DNA of 64,000 nt from Chloroherpetonaceae bacterium (GCA_033763895.1 JANRJQ010000004.1:545001-609000); one strand, 5' to 3'. Positions 45,028 through 54,132 are shown, numbered from the stretch's first letter. Numbers and translations: made by a program. Notes: a model not told the origin generated them from the sequence alone.

Positions 45028-45813
45028 TCATAGTATTTGTTTCCTTTGAATAGAATAATTGTCGTTAAAATTTAAATAGTCATTCAAAATAAATAAAGTC
45101 TTTCCCGAACTTGTAGCAAAAAAATATTTTTCTTTTGGAAGATAACTTATAAGCATTCCAATCCATTTTGGAATTATTTTATCACCTTTCTTAAACCAAC
45201 CCCAAATCGGACTTCCACTCATCCCTTCAAATTTTGGCAATACTGCACTTTTACCTGTTTCAGTAGCCACTTTCAGGTTGTAGGGAAGATAGAAATTTTC
45301 AAAATGGTGACTGTTATAAAATTTTTGGTTTAATTCAATAAATTCATTATTGACGTCATGTTTAAAGTGCCAAGAGTGGTAATTAGTACGAAAATTTAAA
45401 TTTTTATTTTGAGAACCCGGAAAGCCAGAAATAGTGTAATAGCCTAAATATTCGTGGTCATTAATTTCCCCAATATCAAATGATGAAATAAATCGAAAGT
45501 TGTTATTTTCAAAAAAAATTTTTGTTTTTTCATCCATCAAAGCAAATGCTAAATCAGCACGATCATAATCTCTCCCTAAAGCAGGTCTTTTAGTTTTGTA
45601 AAAGGTAGATATCTTTCCAAAGCCATTATCGACTCCCCATTTACAGTTTTCTAAGTCATCAACAGTATGAGCAGTAGTAACAAGTAAATATTCTTTGGGT
45701 GATTCAAAAGTTAATAGAAAAGAAGTTGAAACAATTGATAATTTTCTTTCATTTTCAAATGAAAGTGTGTAAATACAGTTAAATAATTCCTTATCTCGAG
45801 AAATTGCATTCAT
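45028..45813 (-). CDS. Trypsin-like serine protease-fold protein
   Basis: A 261-residue protein with the chymotrypsin-fold triad in order: His49 in VTTAHTV, Asp87 in DRADLAFAL and Ser199 in GMSGSPIW. No signal peptide or membrane segment is seen, so it should be cytoplasmic. It is unusually rich in Asn, Phe, Tyr and Lys, and its DNA is visibly more AT-rich than the neighbouring genes, suggesting recent transfer. Cytoplasmic trypsin-like proteins of this kind occur alone or with partner genes, including in some defence systems, but no partner is adjacent. Role unknown. Confidence 0.72.
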   Translation of the reverse strand: MNAISRDKELFNCIYTLSFENERKLSIVSTSFLLTFESPKEYLLVTTAHTVDDLENCKWGVDNGFGKISTFYKTKRPALGRDYDRADLAFALMDEKTKIFFENNNFRFISSFDIGEINDHEYLGYYTISGFPGSQNKNLNFRTNYHSWHFKHDVNNEFIELNQKFYNSHHFENFYLPYNLKVATETGKSAVLPKFEGMSGSPIWGWFKKGDKIIPKWIGMLISYLPKEKYFFATSSGKTLFILNDYLNFNDNYSIQRKQIL

Positions 45814-45871
45814 TTTTTCAAAAACAACTTAATCTTGGGTCATCACTTTCAAGTAAAGGGTTAATTGGTTA

Positions 45872-46558
45872 TTACACCACTCGCACCCCTTCTCTTGGCG
45901 CAAGGTTCAGGCTGTGGGACATCCATTGAGTGATATCGGCAAGGCTTTCGGAAGAAACTTCGTGCCCCATTGAATATTCGCGGTAGGTGAGGTCAAGCGG
46001 CAAGCGGCGAAGTTCCTTTTCGCTTTGGCGGCCGTGATGAATCGGAAGCAGGGTATCAAAAATGCCGTGCGTGAGCATCACTCGCAAGTGATTGTAACTT
46101 TCATTTTTCTCACTTGGAATCATTGAAGGGCGCAAACCGCCGCCACTCATCGCAATAATTCCCATAAAGTGCTTCGGCGACATCAGCATTGCCCCTAAAG
46201 AGAGACTCGCGCCCTGACTAAATCCCATTGCAAAAACACGGTCTGGATCAATGCCATATTTCTCGATTGCAAAGTCAATCATCCCAAGAACTTTATTCCC
46301 GCTATGCAATGCGGCTTTTTCATCAAATTGAATACCGCCGTCCGATAAAATCTTGTAAGGAAACCAAAAATATGACCCTTGTTCAATTTCAAATGGTGCG
46401 CGCAGGCTCATCACTAAAAATCGCTCATCAAAACTTTGGAGCATCCCAAATAAATCTTCTTCATTGCTTCCATATCCGTGAAGCAAAAGTAGTAACGGGG
46501 GTTTTGATTTTGAAGTTGTTTCTTTTTTGAGGGGCTCGGCAACCAAATGATGAAGCAT
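45872..46558 (-). CDS. Phospholipase/carboxylesterase-family hydrolase
   Basis: A 228-residue alpha/beta hydrolase of the PF02230 type. The oxyanion region is LLHGYGSNEEDL, the nucleophile Ser114 is in GFSQGASLS, the acid lies in HGIFDTLLP and the histidine in SMGHEVSSE. Relatives hydrolyse short acyl esters or lysophospholipids. ATG start, 9 bases after the small membrane protein gene, so probably expressed with it. Confidence 0.85.
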   Translation of the reverse strand: MLHHLVAEPLKKETTSKSKPPLLLLLHGYGSNEEDLFGMLQSFDERFLVMSLRAPFEIEQGSYFWFPYKILSDGGIQFDEKAALHSGNKVLGMIDFAIEKYGIDPDRVFAMGFSQGASLSLGAMLMSPKHFMGIIAMSGGGLRPSMIPSEKNESYNHLRVMLTHGIFDTLLPIHHGRQSEKELRRLPLDLTYREYSMGHEVSSESLADITQWMSHSLNLAPREGVRVV

Positions 46559-46567
46559 GTGATAATT

Positions 46568-46741
46568 TCAGTTTAGTCTATAATCGTTATCAGAAAGGTC
46601 TTTGAAAAGCTCTCGAAGCATCTCGTTCTTTTGGAGTGTTTTCCGCCGAAAAGAAAAAAACTGCCACACAACAAACCCGATGATAAAAAAAGTTGTTGAG
46701 GCAATCAGCATTAAAATAATTAAATCTTTCGTTAGCGGCAT
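46568..46741 (-). CDS. Small single-pass membrane protein (57 residues)
   Basis: An ATG-initiated frame of 57 codons with a clear membrane helix (about residues 6-30, DLIILMLIASTTFFIIGF) followed by a basic FRRK stop-transfer and a charged tail ending YRLN. It sits between kup and the esterase on the same strand with a 9-base gap to the latter. Hydrophobic-then-basic design and tight spacing support a real gene, but no ribosome site is obvious and no family was recognised. Confidence 0.55.
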   Translation of the reverse strand: MPLTKDLIILMLIASTTFFIIGFVVWQFFSFRRKTLQKNEMLRELFKDLSDNDYRLN

Positions 46742-46836
46742 TTAGCAGTTTAGGTTCATCTTAAAGGGCATTTTCAAACTTCAAAGCCTTACAGGCTACT
46801 CGCAATCTACACCAAAGAACCGTAAGTTAAAACGAA

Positions 46837-48792
46837 TCATTTTGCCTTTTCTACGGCAGTTTGTTCAATCCGAGTGAGCATCACATCGGTTGCAGGGACA
46901 ACAACCAACGGAAACTTCTCAACCGTAACATCATTCTCATCAAGGCCAAAAGCACGCTCAACCGAGAGCGACCATTTTTTTAACGCAAAATAATTTTTGA
47001 GAAGAAAGTTTTCTTTGAAAGGCAAGTCGTTTTCAATGGAAAGAAACTTCTCAGAAACCACAAATCGAAAATCAGATTCCAAATTATATCGGCTCTCAGA
47101 AGGTAATTCGGGGGGGATCTCTTTGGTGCGCATCATTTCTTGCATCACTTGCTTAAAGAAAAGATTGAGTCGCAACTGCACCTTAAAGCCAATTCGAAAA
47201 TCAACGCGAATGATTTTATCGTTGACAAGTTCTTGAACCGAATACTCCATTGTATAGGGCGCGTCGGTACGCTCCAAATGCACAAACCAATAAATGTCTG
47301 CCCGTTTCGGCTTTTTACCGAAAATACTCGGGATAATTTTATGCTCAATCATCAGGGGGTTTTCAGACTTCGTTAGGTAAATTAAGTGAGTCGCAAACTT
47401 TGGAATTTTTTCAGCTTGGCTGAGGTTTTCAAGCGTTTTGAGAAACGGTTCTAAATCGACAAATACTGTAAATCGACTGAGCAATTTCTTTGAGCCTTGC
47501 CAAATTAGCATGATGCCTAAAGTAAACACAGCAAATAAAAGCGGCGCCCATCCGGTTTTCAGCTTAATGATATTGGCAATAAAAAAGCTTCCTTCAACTG
47601 TAAGAAACACCGTGAGGAAAATAAAAATGAGCCACTTCTGCGCCTTTCGAACATAGCGCAAATAGAAAATTAAAAGCGTGGTGGTCATGAGCATTGTCAT
47701 CGTGATGGCAAATCCATACGCCCCTTCCATATTCGATGACTCGCGGAAGTAGAGTTGAACAGAGATACATCCAATCAGCAAAAACCAATTCACGCTTGGA
47801 ATATAGTGCTGACCTTTCGATTCAGACGGATGATGAATTTCGACGCGAGGCCAAATGTTTAGTCCAATTGCTTCACTTATAAGCGTAAATGATCCTGAAA
47901 TCAAGGCTTGACTTGCAATAATTGCGGCAATAGAAGCGATAATGATTCCTACAATCAAAAACCACTCCGGCATCAACTCATAAAAAGGATTTCTTCTTCC
48001 AAGTGTTTCACCGGAGTGCTTTAAAAGCCACGCGCCTTGACCAAAATAATTTAAAAGCAAGGCGGTCTTAACAAATATCCACGCAACTTGGATGTTGCTT
48101 CTTCCGCAATGCCCTAAATCGCTATAAAGTGCCTCAGCCCCCGTTGTGCAAAGAAAGACGGCTCCCAAAAGCCAAAATCCTCCGGGATGTTGAACAAGCA
48201 ATTGAATGGCGTAATGCGGGCTAAATGCGCGAAGGACAATAGGATTTTGAACGATATGAATAAATCCCAATATCGCCATCATGCTGAACCAAACCACCAT
48301 CATTGGGCCAAAAGATTTTCCAACAAGTGATGTTCCAAATTGTTGAAAAAGAAAAATGCATACCAAAATGGTAATGATAATTGTGAGTGTTGGAATATTT
48401 GGGTTTACTTCATGCAACCCTTCAATGGCAGATGAAATGGAAATCGGCGGTGTAATAATTCCGTCTGCCAAAAGCATTGCTGCGCCGATAATCGTTGGAA
48501 TCACAAGCCAATTCCCGCGCCGGCGAATCAAGGCGTAGAGAGAAAAAATTCCACCTTCACCGTTGTTATCTGCTTGTAGCGTTAGGATGATATATTTAAG
48601 GGTTGTTTGGATGGTCAGTGTCCAAAACACACAAGAAATTCCTCCAAGAACTAAATCTTCATCAATTGGTGCATCGCCAATGATGGCTCTCATAACATAG
48701 AGGGGCGAGGTGCCAATATCTCCGAAAATGATACCAAGCGTCATCAAAACGCCTGCAGCCGTAGCTTTTGAGTGATTAAATGAAGAACTCAC
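46837..48792 (-). CDS. kup: KUP-family potassium uptake protein
   Basis: A 651-residue, 12-helix potassium/proton symporter with a cytoplasmic C-terminal domain of about 200 residues. The N-terminal GIIFGDIGTSPLYVM, the ADNNGEGGIFSLYALIRR loop and the GAEALYSDLGHCGR segment are family signatures. GTG start at 48792 with no ribosome site visible; the next methionine would cut into helix 1. It is divergent from hscB. Confidence 0.95.
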   Translation of the reverse strand: MSSSFNHSKATAAGVLMTLGIIFGDIGTSPLYVMRAIIGDAPIDEDLVLGGISCVFWTLTIQTTLKYIILTLQADNNGEGGIFSLYALIRRRGNWLVIPTIIGAAMLLADGIITPPISISSAIEGLHEVNPNIPTLTIIITILVCIFLFQQFGTSLVGKSFGPMMVVWFSMMAILGFIHIVQNPIVLRAFSPHYAIQLLVQHPGGFWLLGAVFLCTTGAEALYSDLGHCGRSNIQVAWIFVKTALLLNYFGQGAWLLKHSGETLGRRNPFYELMPEWFLIVGIIIASIAAIIASQALISGSFTLISEAIGLNIWPRVEIHHPSESKGQHYIPSVNWFLLIGCISVQLYFRESSNMEGAYGFAITMTMLMTTTLLIFYLRYVRKAQKWLIFIFLTVFLTVEGSFFIANIIKLKTGWAPLLFAVFTLGIMLIWQGSKKLLSRFTVFVDLEPFLKTLENLSQAEKIPKFATHLIYLTKSENPLMIEHKIIPSIFGKKPKRADIYWFVHLERTDAPYTMEYSVQELVNDKIIRVDFRIGFKVQLRLNLFFKQVMQEMMRTKEIPPELPSESRYNLESDFRFVVSEKFLSIENDLPFKENFLLKNYFALKKWSLSVERAFGLDENDVTVEKFPLVVVPATDVMLTRIEQTAVEKAK

Positions 48793-49092
48793 TCGTTTGA
48801 ATGATTAATTAAACCGGGAGTCGCGGCGACCCAGAAAAAATGCTCATCCGCTTCAAGCCTCAACGCTTGGCTTTAAGCCGCGTCCGCTTCGCACTTGGCC
48901 AAACGGCTAACGAAATACTGCTAAATATACATCAAGACCAAAGATTTCACTTGTGTTTTTGATTTCACCCATTTTGCCTTGAATCAAGCAATTTTTATTC
49001 TCTATGTTTTCTTCTTCTTCTGCCGTACTTTTGATTCTTCGCCGATTTTCTATTTCAGTAACTATGATTCACGGCGATTACTTAGGATTTTT
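48793..49092. other. Divergent kup-hscB intergenic region with GC-rich hairpins
   Basis: The 300-base spacer holds a GC-rich patch at about 48826-48912, unlike other spacers here. GCTTCAAGCC (48850-48859) can pair with GGCTTTAAGC (48869-48878) with one mismatch. AGCCG (48876-48880) could alternatively pair with CGGCT (48904-48908). Both promoters for the divergent genes must lie here, but no clear -35/-10 pair was seen. Confidence 0.45.
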
Positions 49093-49656
49093 ATGACTCC
49101 AATTGATTTTTTTTCGCTTTTCGGGCTTTCTGAAAAAATTCATCTTGATACCAAAGATCTTCAGAAACGCTTTTATGCGCTCTCCAAAGAGATTCACCCC
49201 GACTTTCATCAAACGTCACATCTTAGCGAGCAAGAAGCCAGTCTTTCAGCAACCGCCAGACTTAATCAAGCTTTTTTGACCTTAAAAGATTTTGATAAAC
49301 GCGTTTGGTATCTGGTCAATTCAAAACTTGGCGAATTGCCTGAGGTTGAAAAAAAGAAAACGCCTCCAGAATTGCTCATTCGCCTGATGGACATTCGTGA
49401 AACCTTGAGCGAATTTCAATCCACCCCGTCTGACTTGCTCCGCCATTCGCTTGAAGCATCTCTTCACTCACTTCAAGAAGAACAAAAGGAATTGAACGCT
49501 GAGATTTACGCTCTTGGCGAATCCTTCGATCAAACCAATTCTGAAGATGCACGCGAAAATTTACTCAAGGCTATTCGCAGCCTAATGCTCAAAAAAAACT
49601 TTCTGAAATCTTTAATTCAAACGATTGATTCAACATTGAATCCATCGGAATTCTAA
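49093..49656 (+). CDS. hscB: Fe-S assembly co-chaperone HscB-like J-domain protein
   Basis: A 188-residue protein with an N-terminal J domain (FFSLFGLSEKIHLD, HPD in KEIHPDFHQ) and a C-terminal helical bundle, the HscB layout. HscB delivers the IscU scaffold to the HscA chaperone. The ATG at 49093 follows TTAGGA by 7 bases and is preferred over a TTG at 48979, which would add a non-conserved hydrophobic stretch. No hscA or isc gene is next to it. It is followed after 29 bases by the biotin carrier gene. Confidence 0.88.
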   Translation: MTPIDFFSLFGLSEKIHLDTKDLQKRFYALSKEIHPDFHQTSHLSEQEASLSATARLNQAFLTLKDFDKRVWYLVNSKLGELPEVEKKKTPPELLIRLMDIRETLSEFQSTPSDLLRHSLEASLHSLQEEQKELNAEIYALGESFDQTNSEDARENLLKAIRSLMLKKNFLKSLIQTIDSTLNPSEF

Positions 49657-49685
49657 ACCAACCTTGTTAAAGGAGGCGTAAATCG

Positions 49686-50213
49686 ATGACATACAGAGCA
49701 AAAATCGGTACAGAAACACTCGAACTAAAAGGTGACACGATGCCGGAAAACGGTTCGGCAAGTCTTGTGATATCAGGAATTGAAACCCCCGTTATTCTTT
49801 CGAAACTTTCAAAAACCCATAAGAACAGCGATTATGTGATGCTCAATATCGGAGGGAAAAATTTTCGCGCAGAAGTCATCTCTACCCCCGAAGGTGCAGA
49901 GGTAAAACTCGCAGACGGAAGAAAATTTTTCGTGGAACTCTCCGACGAAAAGCAGCTTTTACTTGAATCGATGGGCGTGAAATCATCGGCAAAAAAATCA
50001 AGCGGTGTCATTAAATCGCCAATGCCGGGATTGGTCATAAAAATTAATGTTTCGGTAGGTGACACCGTTACACAAGGGCAAAATGTTGCTATTTTGGAAG
50101 CAATGAAAATGCAAAATGATATCAAATCGCCTACGGCCGGCGTTGTCAAAGAAATTAATGTTAAGGAAAAGCAAGCCGTTGAAAAGAATCAAGCTTTAAT
50201 GAAAATTGAATAA
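49686..50213 (+). CDS. Biotin carboxyl carrier protein-like subunit
   Basis: A 175-residue protein whose C-terminal 70 residues form a biotinyl domain with the attachment site EAMKMQ and flanking GxVxxxxVxxGxxV repeats. The N-terminal 100 residues resemble those of propionyl-CoA/pyruvate or oxaloacetate-type carrier subunits. It would carry carboxyl groups between a biotin carboxylase and a carboxyltransferase, neither of which is adjacent, so the parent enzyme cannot be named. Strong AAAGGAGG site and ATG start. Confidence 0.88.
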   Translation: MTYRAKIGTETLELKGDTMPENGSASLVISGIETPVILSKLSKTHKNSDYVMLNIGGKNFRAEVISTPEGAEVKLADGRKFFVELSDEKQLLLESMGVKSSAKKSSGVIKSPMPGLVIKINVSVGDTVTQGQNVAILEAMKMQNDIKSPTAGVVKEINVKEKQAVEKNQALMKIE

Positions 50214-50326
50214 ACTATTTTTTAAGCTGAGCAGGAGGTTTTTTAGGGTAAACTGGTCCTTTCTAAAAACCCTTTTGTTCGATTCACCTTTTTTTCTTGC
50301 TTTGAAAATAAGTGGAGGAGGCTTTT

Positions 50327-51352
50327 TTGTTTAAGGTTGAGCCTGAACATAAACTTCTCATTACTGGCGCTTCCGGTTTTCTTGGAGGCGCTCTTTTTTC
50401 GTTTTTCGAAAAAAACCTAACGCCACGCTCTCCCATTCGTGTTCTGGTTCGAAATACATCTGCTCTCGCGCGATTTAAGCATATCGGGGAGGAGCGTTAT
50501 GAACCAGTTTTTGGCGATTTAAACAATATCAGTTCGCTTTACCAAGCCCTAAAAGGGATTGATATTGTTATTCATAGTGGTGCATTGGTTTCATTTGCAC
50601 AAAGGGATTACCGAGCGCTTTACCAAACAAATGTGGTGGGCACGCGAAATTTAGTGGATGCCTCACTTATAGGCGGCGTAAAGCGATTTCTTCATATTAG
50701 TTCCACGGCAGCCATTGGCAGTTTTGGCGACGGCAGTCTTTCTGATGAACGAACACCCTTTCAGGATTGGCAGCGGCGGATTGGGTATATGATTTCAAAG
50801 TATTTTGCTGAATTTGAAATTTTACGCGGTGTCTCAGAGGGTCTCAATGCCGTAATGATAAACCCCGGTGTCATTTTTGGTGATGAAGTGAGGCATCAGA
50901 ATTCTGCCACACAACTCATTCGACAAATAGGAAGAGGGAAAATTCCTTACTTCCCAACCGGCGGGGTTGGTGTAGTGGGTCTTCAAGAAGTTTGCAAAGC
51001 GGCATTGGCCGCGCTTCAAGTGAGCCACACGGGGACAAAGCATGTTATCATAGCAGAAAATCTTTCTTATCAAAACCTGTTTGATTTGGTTTATGCTACT
51101 GCCGGCAGGCGTGCTGTCTCGTTGCCGATTCCTGAAATAACGGGGAGATTCGCCGGCCTTTTAATGGATGCCGTTGCTTTGCTTGGCGTAAAAAAGCCTT
51201 TCATTACCTTCGACACAATGTCACTTTCTGAGAAATCGTTGTTTTATGATCATTCGAAATCAAAAACCGACCTCGCTCTTTCCTATCCCCCATTTCAAGA
51301 AACCATTTCTAAGATTTTAAGCTTAAGGTCGCCGCAGAAAAACTTGCTTTAG
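50327..51352 (+). CDS. NAD(P)-dependent epimerase/dehydratase (extended SDR)
   Basis: A 341-residue extended short-chain dehydrogenase. The nucleotide loop is LLITGASGFLGG, with LRVLVRN after strand 2, and the active site YMISKYFAE provides Tyr and Lys. It resembles dihydroflavonol-reductase-like and hopanoid-associated epimerases; the substrate is unknown. TTG at 50327 is chosen because GGAGGAGG lies 5 bases upstream; the upstream GTG at 50312 would use that ribosome site as coding sequence. It follows the biotin carrier by 113 bases, which contain an imperfect TTTTTAG-type stem. Confidence 0.85.
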   Translation: MFKVEPEHKLLITGASGFLGGALFSFFEKNLTPRSPIRVLVRNTSALARFKHIGEERYEPVFGDLNNISSLYQALKGIDIVIHSGALVSFAQRDYRALYQTNVVGTRNLVDASLIGGVKRFLHISSTAAIGSFGDGSLSDERTPFQDWQRRIGYMISKYFAEFEILRGVSEGLNAVMINPGVIFGDEVRHQNSATQLIRQIGRGKIPYFPTGGVGVVGLQEVCKAALAALQVSHTGTKHVIIAENLSYQNLFDLVYATAGRRAVSLPIPEITGRFAGLLMDAVALLGVKKPFITFDTMSLSEKSLFYDHSKSKTDLALSYPPFQETISKILSLRSPQKNLL

Positions 51353-51465
51353 GCATTCAAATGGCTGTTGATAAACTTTTTGTAACTTACGCCACATTTA
51401 GAACAGATTTTAGATTTCATATCCATATTTGAATTTTTAATCTTAATCAGTAATCAACTTCACTT

Positions 51466-52644
51466 ATGAAAGACAATAGAAATTCCCTTTTTATGGCGAT
51501 TGCGCTTTGCACGGCCTTTTTCGCTTATTCCTGCGGAACGCCAACCGAGCGCTCAAACGCACTTGTGCAATCGGCAACTCTTGAGATTGTCGAAGCCCAA
51601 AACTTAACCCAGCAAGCAGAAAACGCTGATGAAGGAAAAGCCAAAACCCTTCTCGCCCAAGCCGAAGCGCTTAAAGAAAAAGGTCTTAAGCACTTTGATG
51701 AAGCTGTTGTACTTGACTCAACCAATATTAACGCGTACTGGAATTATGGGATTGTGCTCCAAGGATTCGGATATTTGGAAGAAGCCTTGGCTAATTTTGA
51801 AAAAGGCTTTGGATTAGTAGTTTCCACCAATCCACCTCCTTATGGCGTCGATAAATATCCTGATACTGCTGTCCGCGATTCGTTGAAAAATCAATACAAC
51901 GGTTTTGTTCTTCAACTATACACCACTTATAAAAACTTAAAGCAATACGAAAAAGCATTGAAATATGCTTCCGACCCATTTTTCAGAAATTTTTATCCAT
52001 CTAAATATCCTGAAGCGGCTCTTGCATTTGGGTATAATTTGATTGGCCAAAAGAAATTCGCAGAAGCCATCGATCAATTTAAGATTGCTCAAGAAGCAGC
52101 CAAAGATGCCCGTACCAATGAAGGTCGCCAAACTGTTTACTCAGCAGCATTTTACACCGAACAAGCGATTCGCGGGATGGCTGGTAAAGATACGCCTGAT
52201 TATTTAGCGATTGTCGAGGCTTATGAAAAAGCCATTCAAGTTGATGGAGAAAATCCGGAAAGCTATTCACGCTTAGCCACAGTATGTGACGAAGCCGGCG
52301 AGAAAGGCGTAAAGGGGATGGATGCAAAAGCCATTGAAGTTTATAAAACCGCTATCGAAAAAAATCCGAAGAGTGAAATGCTTCGCTCCAATTTCGGTAT
52401 GCTTTTGGTCAATAAAGGGAAAGTTCAAGATGGAATTGGACAATGGAAAGAAATTCTAACATTCAACCCCAATAGCGCCGATACTTACCAAAATTTGGCC
52501 GTTGTTCATGACCGAATGGAGAAAACCGGTGAGGCCAATAATTACTATAAAAAGTTTGTAGAAACTGCTAAAAATGATCCTTCAAAAGCCGGCGATGTTA
52601 AAGCGGCGATTGAACGCTTGCAAAAGGCCGGAATTAAAATTTAA
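51466..52644 (+). CDS. TPR-repeat lipoprotein
   Basis: A 392-residue exported lipoprotein: the signal ends in a lipobox FAYSCGT, with Cys23 as lipidated residue. About six tetratricopeptide repeats follow (for example AYWNYGIVLQGFGYLEEAL, YSRLATVCDEAGEKGV, YQNLAVVHDRMEKTG), so it should be a protein-interaction scaffold on a membrane facing the periplasm. Partner unknown. ATG start; a strong terminator lies about 60 bases behind it. Confidence 0.88.
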   Translation: MKDNRNSLFMAIALCTAFFAYSCGTPTERSNALVQSATLEIVEAQNLTQQAENADEGKAKTLLAQAEALKEKGLKHFDEAVVLDSTNINAYWNYGIVLQGFGYLEEALANFEKGFGLVVSTNPPPYGVDKYPDTAVRDSLKNQYNGFVLQLYTTYKNLKQYEKALKYASDPFFRNFYPSKYPEAALAFGYNLIGQKKFAEAIDQFKIAQEAAKDARTNEGRQTVYSAAFYTEQAIRGMAGKDTPDYLAIVEAYEKAIQVDGENPESYSRLATVCDEAGEKGVKGMDAKAIEVYKTAIEKNPKSEMLRSNFGMLLVNKGKVQDGIGQWKEILTFNPNSADTYQNLAVVHDRMEKTGEANNYYKKFVETAKNDPSKAGDVKAAIERLQKAGIKI

Positions 52645-52705
52645 TCGTTCTGGTATTGTCATTCATTAAAAGAACCGATTTAACAAGCTTAAAACGTTTC
52701 AATAA

Positions 52706-52736
52706 AAACAGGCGCAGCAAGTGCGCCTGTTTTTTT
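52706..52736 (+). terminator. Intrinsic terminator after the TPR lipoprotein gene
   Basis: An 11-base perfect stem (AAACAGGCGCA with its complement), 5-base loop GCAAG, and a run of T. It separates the lipoprotein gene from trigger factor. Confidence 0.93.
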
Positions 52737-52770
52737 ATCTTTACAACTTGTTTTTTTAATCCGTAAAAGC

Positions 52771-52785
52771 CCCGAAAGTTTCGGG
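52771..52785. promoter_or_regulatory. Perfect 15-base inverted repeat upstream of tig
   Basis: CCCGAAAGTTTCGGG is a 7-1-7 perfect inverted repeat 28 bases before the trigger factor start. It could be an operator, a leader hairpin or a second weak terminator, since TTACTTTT follows. Confidence 0.35.
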
Positions 52786-52813
52786 TTACTTTTCAAACAC
52801 AATACTAACTGCC

Positions 52814-54112
52814 TTGACACACGATATAAAAGTTCTTAGTGCAACAGAACAAGAAATGACGCTCACGTTTGAGCACGATGATTACCAAACCGAATTGAAC
52901 AATCGGTACAAAGAAGCCCAATCGGCGGTACAATTTAAAGGATTTCGCCGCGGAAAAGTCCCGATGGATTTAATCCGCAAAACGATGGGGAAAGAAATTG
53001 AATCCGATACCGTTGAAACCATTACCCAAAAAAAATTCTCAGAGCTTGCCGAGTCTCTTAAAATCAAAATGGTCGGCCGGGCACGAATTCGTCATTTTGA
53101 ATTTAAGGGCGATCTGACGCTTCAAGTATTTGTTCAGTATGAAGTTCAACCGGATTTTGATTTAAAGCCTTATGAAGATTATGAGTTTATTCGCCCGAAA
53201 TACACAGTAACCGATAGCTCGGTTCAAAATGAAATTAAAAGTTTGCTTCGAGAGCATGCGGTTTGGGTAAATGAAGATAAGCCGGCTACAGAAGAAAACA
53301 TGATTGTGGCTGATGCTCAAAAACTGGATAACGGTGGGATGCCCATTATCGGCGGCCGATTTGAAAATCAGGAATTTAACTTGAAAGCAATGTCGCCGGA
53401 GTCGCCACTTCGTAAATCACTTCTTGGCGTGATTCCAAATGATGAACGTGTGGTGGATTTAGAACTTGCCGATAAGAATGGCGCAAAAGAACTTGCTAAA
53501 ATTCGTGTGACCATTAAAGAAGTAAAACGACAAGATTTTCCCGAACTTACCGATGACTTAGCCAAAGAGATCACCAACGGGCAATTCGAAAGTGCCGACG
53601 CACTAAAGACGGATATTCATAAACAACTGGAACAATTTTATGAAGCTCAAGCCGAAGAGGCATTAAGGGAAGATATCGCTCAAAAATTTGTAAAGGAAAA
53701 CACGGTTGAACTGCCGCAATCGCTCGTTGCTTCATTTTCAGATTCATTTGTTGAGAATGCGAAATATCGATTAGGCGGAAAATTTCCTCCGAATTTTAAC
53801 ATTGATGCATTCCGACGCGAAACCCGCCCAAGCGCAGAGATGCAGGCAAAATGGATGTTGATAAGGACAAAAATCATTGAAACCGCCGGGATAAAACTTG
53901 AAGAAGCCGATATTCAAGCCCTCGCCGCTGAAGATGCCAAAAAGTACGGCATCGATACCGAGGCAATGATGAAAAATTATCAGTCAGAAGAAATGCTAAA
54001 TGTCGTGATTGACCGAATCATGCGCACCAAAGTGTATGACCACTTGAAATCAAAAATGAAAATCAAAGAGGAAGTTCGCGAATTCAAGCCCGAAGATGCA
54101 GTCGAAGCTTAA
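52814..54112 (+). CDS. tig: Trigger factor
   Basis: A 432-residue ribosome-bound chaperone. The N-terminal ribosome-binding domain has the signature GFRRGKVP (the usual form is GFRPGKVP). The middle region (about 150-245) occupies the place of the FKBP-type prolyl isomerase but is poorly conserved, and the C-terminal helical chaperone domain is complete. TTG start, chosen because the usual N-terminus begins just there and no earlier ATG exists; no ribosome site is visible. Flanked by terminators on both sides, so a single-gene unit. Confidence 0.93.
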   Translation: MTHDIKVLSATEQEMTLTFEHDDYQTELNNRYKEAQSAVQFKGFRRGKVPMDLIRKTMGKEIESDTVETITQKKFSELAESLKIKMVGRARIRHFEFKGDLTLQVFVQYEVQPDFDLKPYEDYEFIRPKYTVTDSSVQNEIKSLLREHAVWVNEDKPATEENMIVADAQKLDNGGMPIIGGRFENQEFNLKAMSPESPLRKSLLGVIPNDERVVDLELADKNGAKELAKIRVTIKEVKRQDFPELTDDLAKEITNGQFESADALKTDIHKQLEQFYEAQAEEALREDIAQKFVKENTVELPQSLVASFSDSFVENAKYRLGGKFPPNFNIDAFRRETRPSAEMQAKWMLIRTKIIETAGIKLEEADIQALAAEDAKKYGIDTEAMMKNYQSEEMLNVVIDRIMRTKVYDHLKSKMKIKEEVREFKPEDAVEA

Positions 54113-54132
54113 TTCATTTGTTGTTCATAAAA

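Noticed and set aside
48842-48912. Integron attC-like look (CCGCTTCGC, CAAGCGTTGAGGC on the minus strand)
   Set aside because: The defining RYYYAAC and GTTRRRY core pairs are not both present in the right orientation, and there is no integrase or cassette array.
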